Both the position numbers and the translations under genes were made by a program. The notes under the pieces were generated by a model. That model saw only the letters and a list, made by a program, of their open reading frames with translations, did not search any database and was not told where the DNA came from. Below, one piece after another: positions 4,968 to 6,190 of a stretch of 6,190 nucleotides of DNA. Within the stretch, counting starts at the first letter, position 1; each line of letters starts with the position of its first letter. Source of the stretch: Gallionellaceae bacterium (GTDB lineage Bacteria; Pseudomonadota; Gammaproteobacteria; Burkholderiales; Gallionellaceae). The stretch covers positions 1 through 6,190 of the forward strand of contig PLYB01000013.1 in assembly GCA_003151655.1 (NCBI GenBank), read 5' to 3'.

Positions 4968-6190
4968 ATGAACGCTCAAACTCTTTACGACAAACTTTGG
5001 AATAGTCACGTGGTGCGCAGCGAGCCGGACGGCACTGCGCTGATTTATATCGACCGGCATTTGGTGCATGAAGTGACCAGCCCGCAAGCCTTTGAAGGGC
5101 TGAAGTTGGCGCAGCGCAAGCCGTGGCGCAAGGATTCTATGCTGGCGGTGCCGGATCACAACGTGCCGACCACTAAACGCAGCGGTGGCATCACCGATCC
5201 CATCGCGCGTCTGCAAGTGGAAACGCTGGATGCGAACTGCGCTGAGTATGGCATCACCGAATTCAAGATGAACGATATCCGTCAGGGCGTGGTGCACGTG
5301 ATGGGGCCGGAGCAGGGCGCGACTTTGCCGGGCATGACGGTGGTATGCGGCGACTCGCATACCAGCACGCACGGGGCATTCGGTGCATTGGCGCACGGCA
5401 TCGGCACGTCCGAGGTCGAGCATGTGATGGCCACGCAATGTCTGGTGGCGAAAAAATCCAAGGCCATGTTGGTTAAAGTAGAGGGTGTGCTCGGCAAGGG
5501 GGTGTCAGCGAAAGACATCGCGCTGGCGGTGATCGGTAAGATCGGTACGGCGGGTGGCACTGGGTTCGCCATCGAGTTCGGCGGCTCAACCATTCGCGCC
5601 TTGAGCATGGAAGCGCGCATGACCTTGTGCAACATGGCGATTGAGGCGGGCGCACGCGCCGGTATGGTGGCGGCAGACGAGACGACTATCGCTTATTGCA
5701 AAGGCCGTCCTTTTTCACCGCAGGGTGAGCAATGGGACAAGGCCGCCGAATATTGGCGCACGTTGCACAGCGATGCAGGGGCAAAGTTTGATGCGACGGT
5801 GGAATTGGATGCTGCGCAGATCAAGCCGCAAGTGACTTGGGGAACATCGCCGGAGATGGTGGTTTCAGTTGATGGCCGTGTGCCTGATCCGGCTTTTGCA
5901 CCGGATGCGGTCAAGCGCGGCGATTGGGAGCGCGCGCTGGCTTACATGGGCTTGCAAGCCAATACGCCCATTACCGAGATTAAAGTCGACAAAGTGTTTA
6001 TCGGTTCTTGTACGAATGGCCGTATCGAAGATATGCGTGCTGCGGCAGTGGTGGCCAAGGGTAAAAAAGTTGCCGCCAAGGTGAAGTTGGCAATGGTGGT
6101 TCCGGGCTCTGGCTTGGTTAAAGCGCAGGCGGAGAAAGAAGGTTTGGATAAGATTTTCATTGCCGCAGGTTTTGAGTGGCGCGATCCCGG
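4968..6190 (+). CDS. leuC: 3-isopropylmalate dehydratase large subunit LeuC (3' end outside window)
   Basis: LeuC, with LeuD, isomerises 2-isopropylmalate to 3-isopropylmalate in leucine biosynthesis; it is a cytosolic aconitase-family enzyme carrying a [4Fe-4S] cluster. The first 407 residues are present out of about 466-470 usual for the family. Visible landmarks are MNAQTLYDKLW at the N-terminus, VPDHNVPT (residues 61-68), GDSHTSTHGAFG (128-139), GGTGFAIEFGG, and VFIGSCTNGRIEDMR containing the first cluster cysteine, C348. The window ends within the codon after GFEWRDP, immediately before the expected CxxC pair that supplies the other two cluster ligands. The start is supported by AAGGTGGA (4955-4962) five bases before the ATG. 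Codon use is GC-rich, unlike the genes to the left, marking this as core genome. leuD normally follows nearby but is outside the window. The gene shows no damage. Confidence 0.97.
   Translation, partial: MNAQTLYDKLWNSHVVRSEPDGTALIYIDRHLVHEVTSPQAFEGLKLAQRKPWRKDSMLAVPDHNVPTTKRSGGITDPIARLQVETLDANCAEYGITEFKMNDIRQGVVHVMGPEQGATLPGMTVVCGDSHTSTHGAFGALAHGIGTSEVEHVMATQCLVAKKSKAMLVKVEGVLGKGVSAKDIALAVIGKIGTAGGTGFAIEFGGSTIRALSMEARMTLCNMAIEAGARAGMVAADETTIAYCKGRPFSPQGEQWDKAAEYWRTLHSDAGAKFDATVELDAAQIKPQVTWGTSPEMVVSVDGRVPDPAFAPDAVKRGDWERALAYMGLQANTPITEIKVDKVFIGSCTNGRIEDMRAAAVVAKGKKVAAKVKLAMVVPGSGLVKAQAEKEGLDKIFIAAGFEWRDP

Noticed and set aside
4881..5438. 185-residue minus-strand reading frame
   Set aside because: It lies antisense to leuC, is rich in histidine and arginine as expected from reverse reading of a GC-rich gene, and covers the leuC promoter.

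Overview
The window looks like a piece of a betaproteobacterial chromosome. The anchor is leuC at the right end, whose protein reads as a typical betaproteobacterial LeuC. That gene is visibly GC-rich (35 of 60 bases in 5401-5460), whereas the genes on the left are more AT-rich (22 of 60 bases in 2701-2760). This fits an acquired accessory segment lying against a core biosynthetic gene. The species cannot be named from this sequence.

Layout, left to right. Positions 1-2570 (+) hold the 3' part of a superfamily 2 helicase gene. It enters the window at helicase motif VI and ends in eleven tandem helicase-associated (HA) repeats of about 68 residues. Positions 2599-3339 (+) encode a protein resembling the AbiGi family of abortive phage resistance proteins, with no visible AbiGii partner. 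Positions 3391-3630 (+) encode a small protein with a CxxC/HxxC metal-binding pattern. All three run in the same direction at short spacing and could form one defence-type transcription unit, but that is inference.

Facing them on the minus strand is an intact ParD/ParE-type toxin-antitoxin pair (antitoxin 3952-4188, toxin 3663-3968). Directly upstream of it on the same strand is a second, decayed toxin-antitoxin module. Its antitoxin (4348-4561) carries a frameshift, and its ParE-like toxin is reduced to 26 codons (4278-4358). This module still has a good promoter with a palindrome in its spacer.

The gene-poor stretch 4562-4967 holds that promoter, a pair of inverted 29-base REP-type palindromes (4701-4816), and the leuC promoter, which has a 16-base interrupted palindrome between its -35 and -10 boxes. 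leuC starts at 4968 and runs off the right edge just before its second cluster-binding cysteine motif.

No tRNA, rRNA, CRISPR array, insertion sequence or integron attC site was found.
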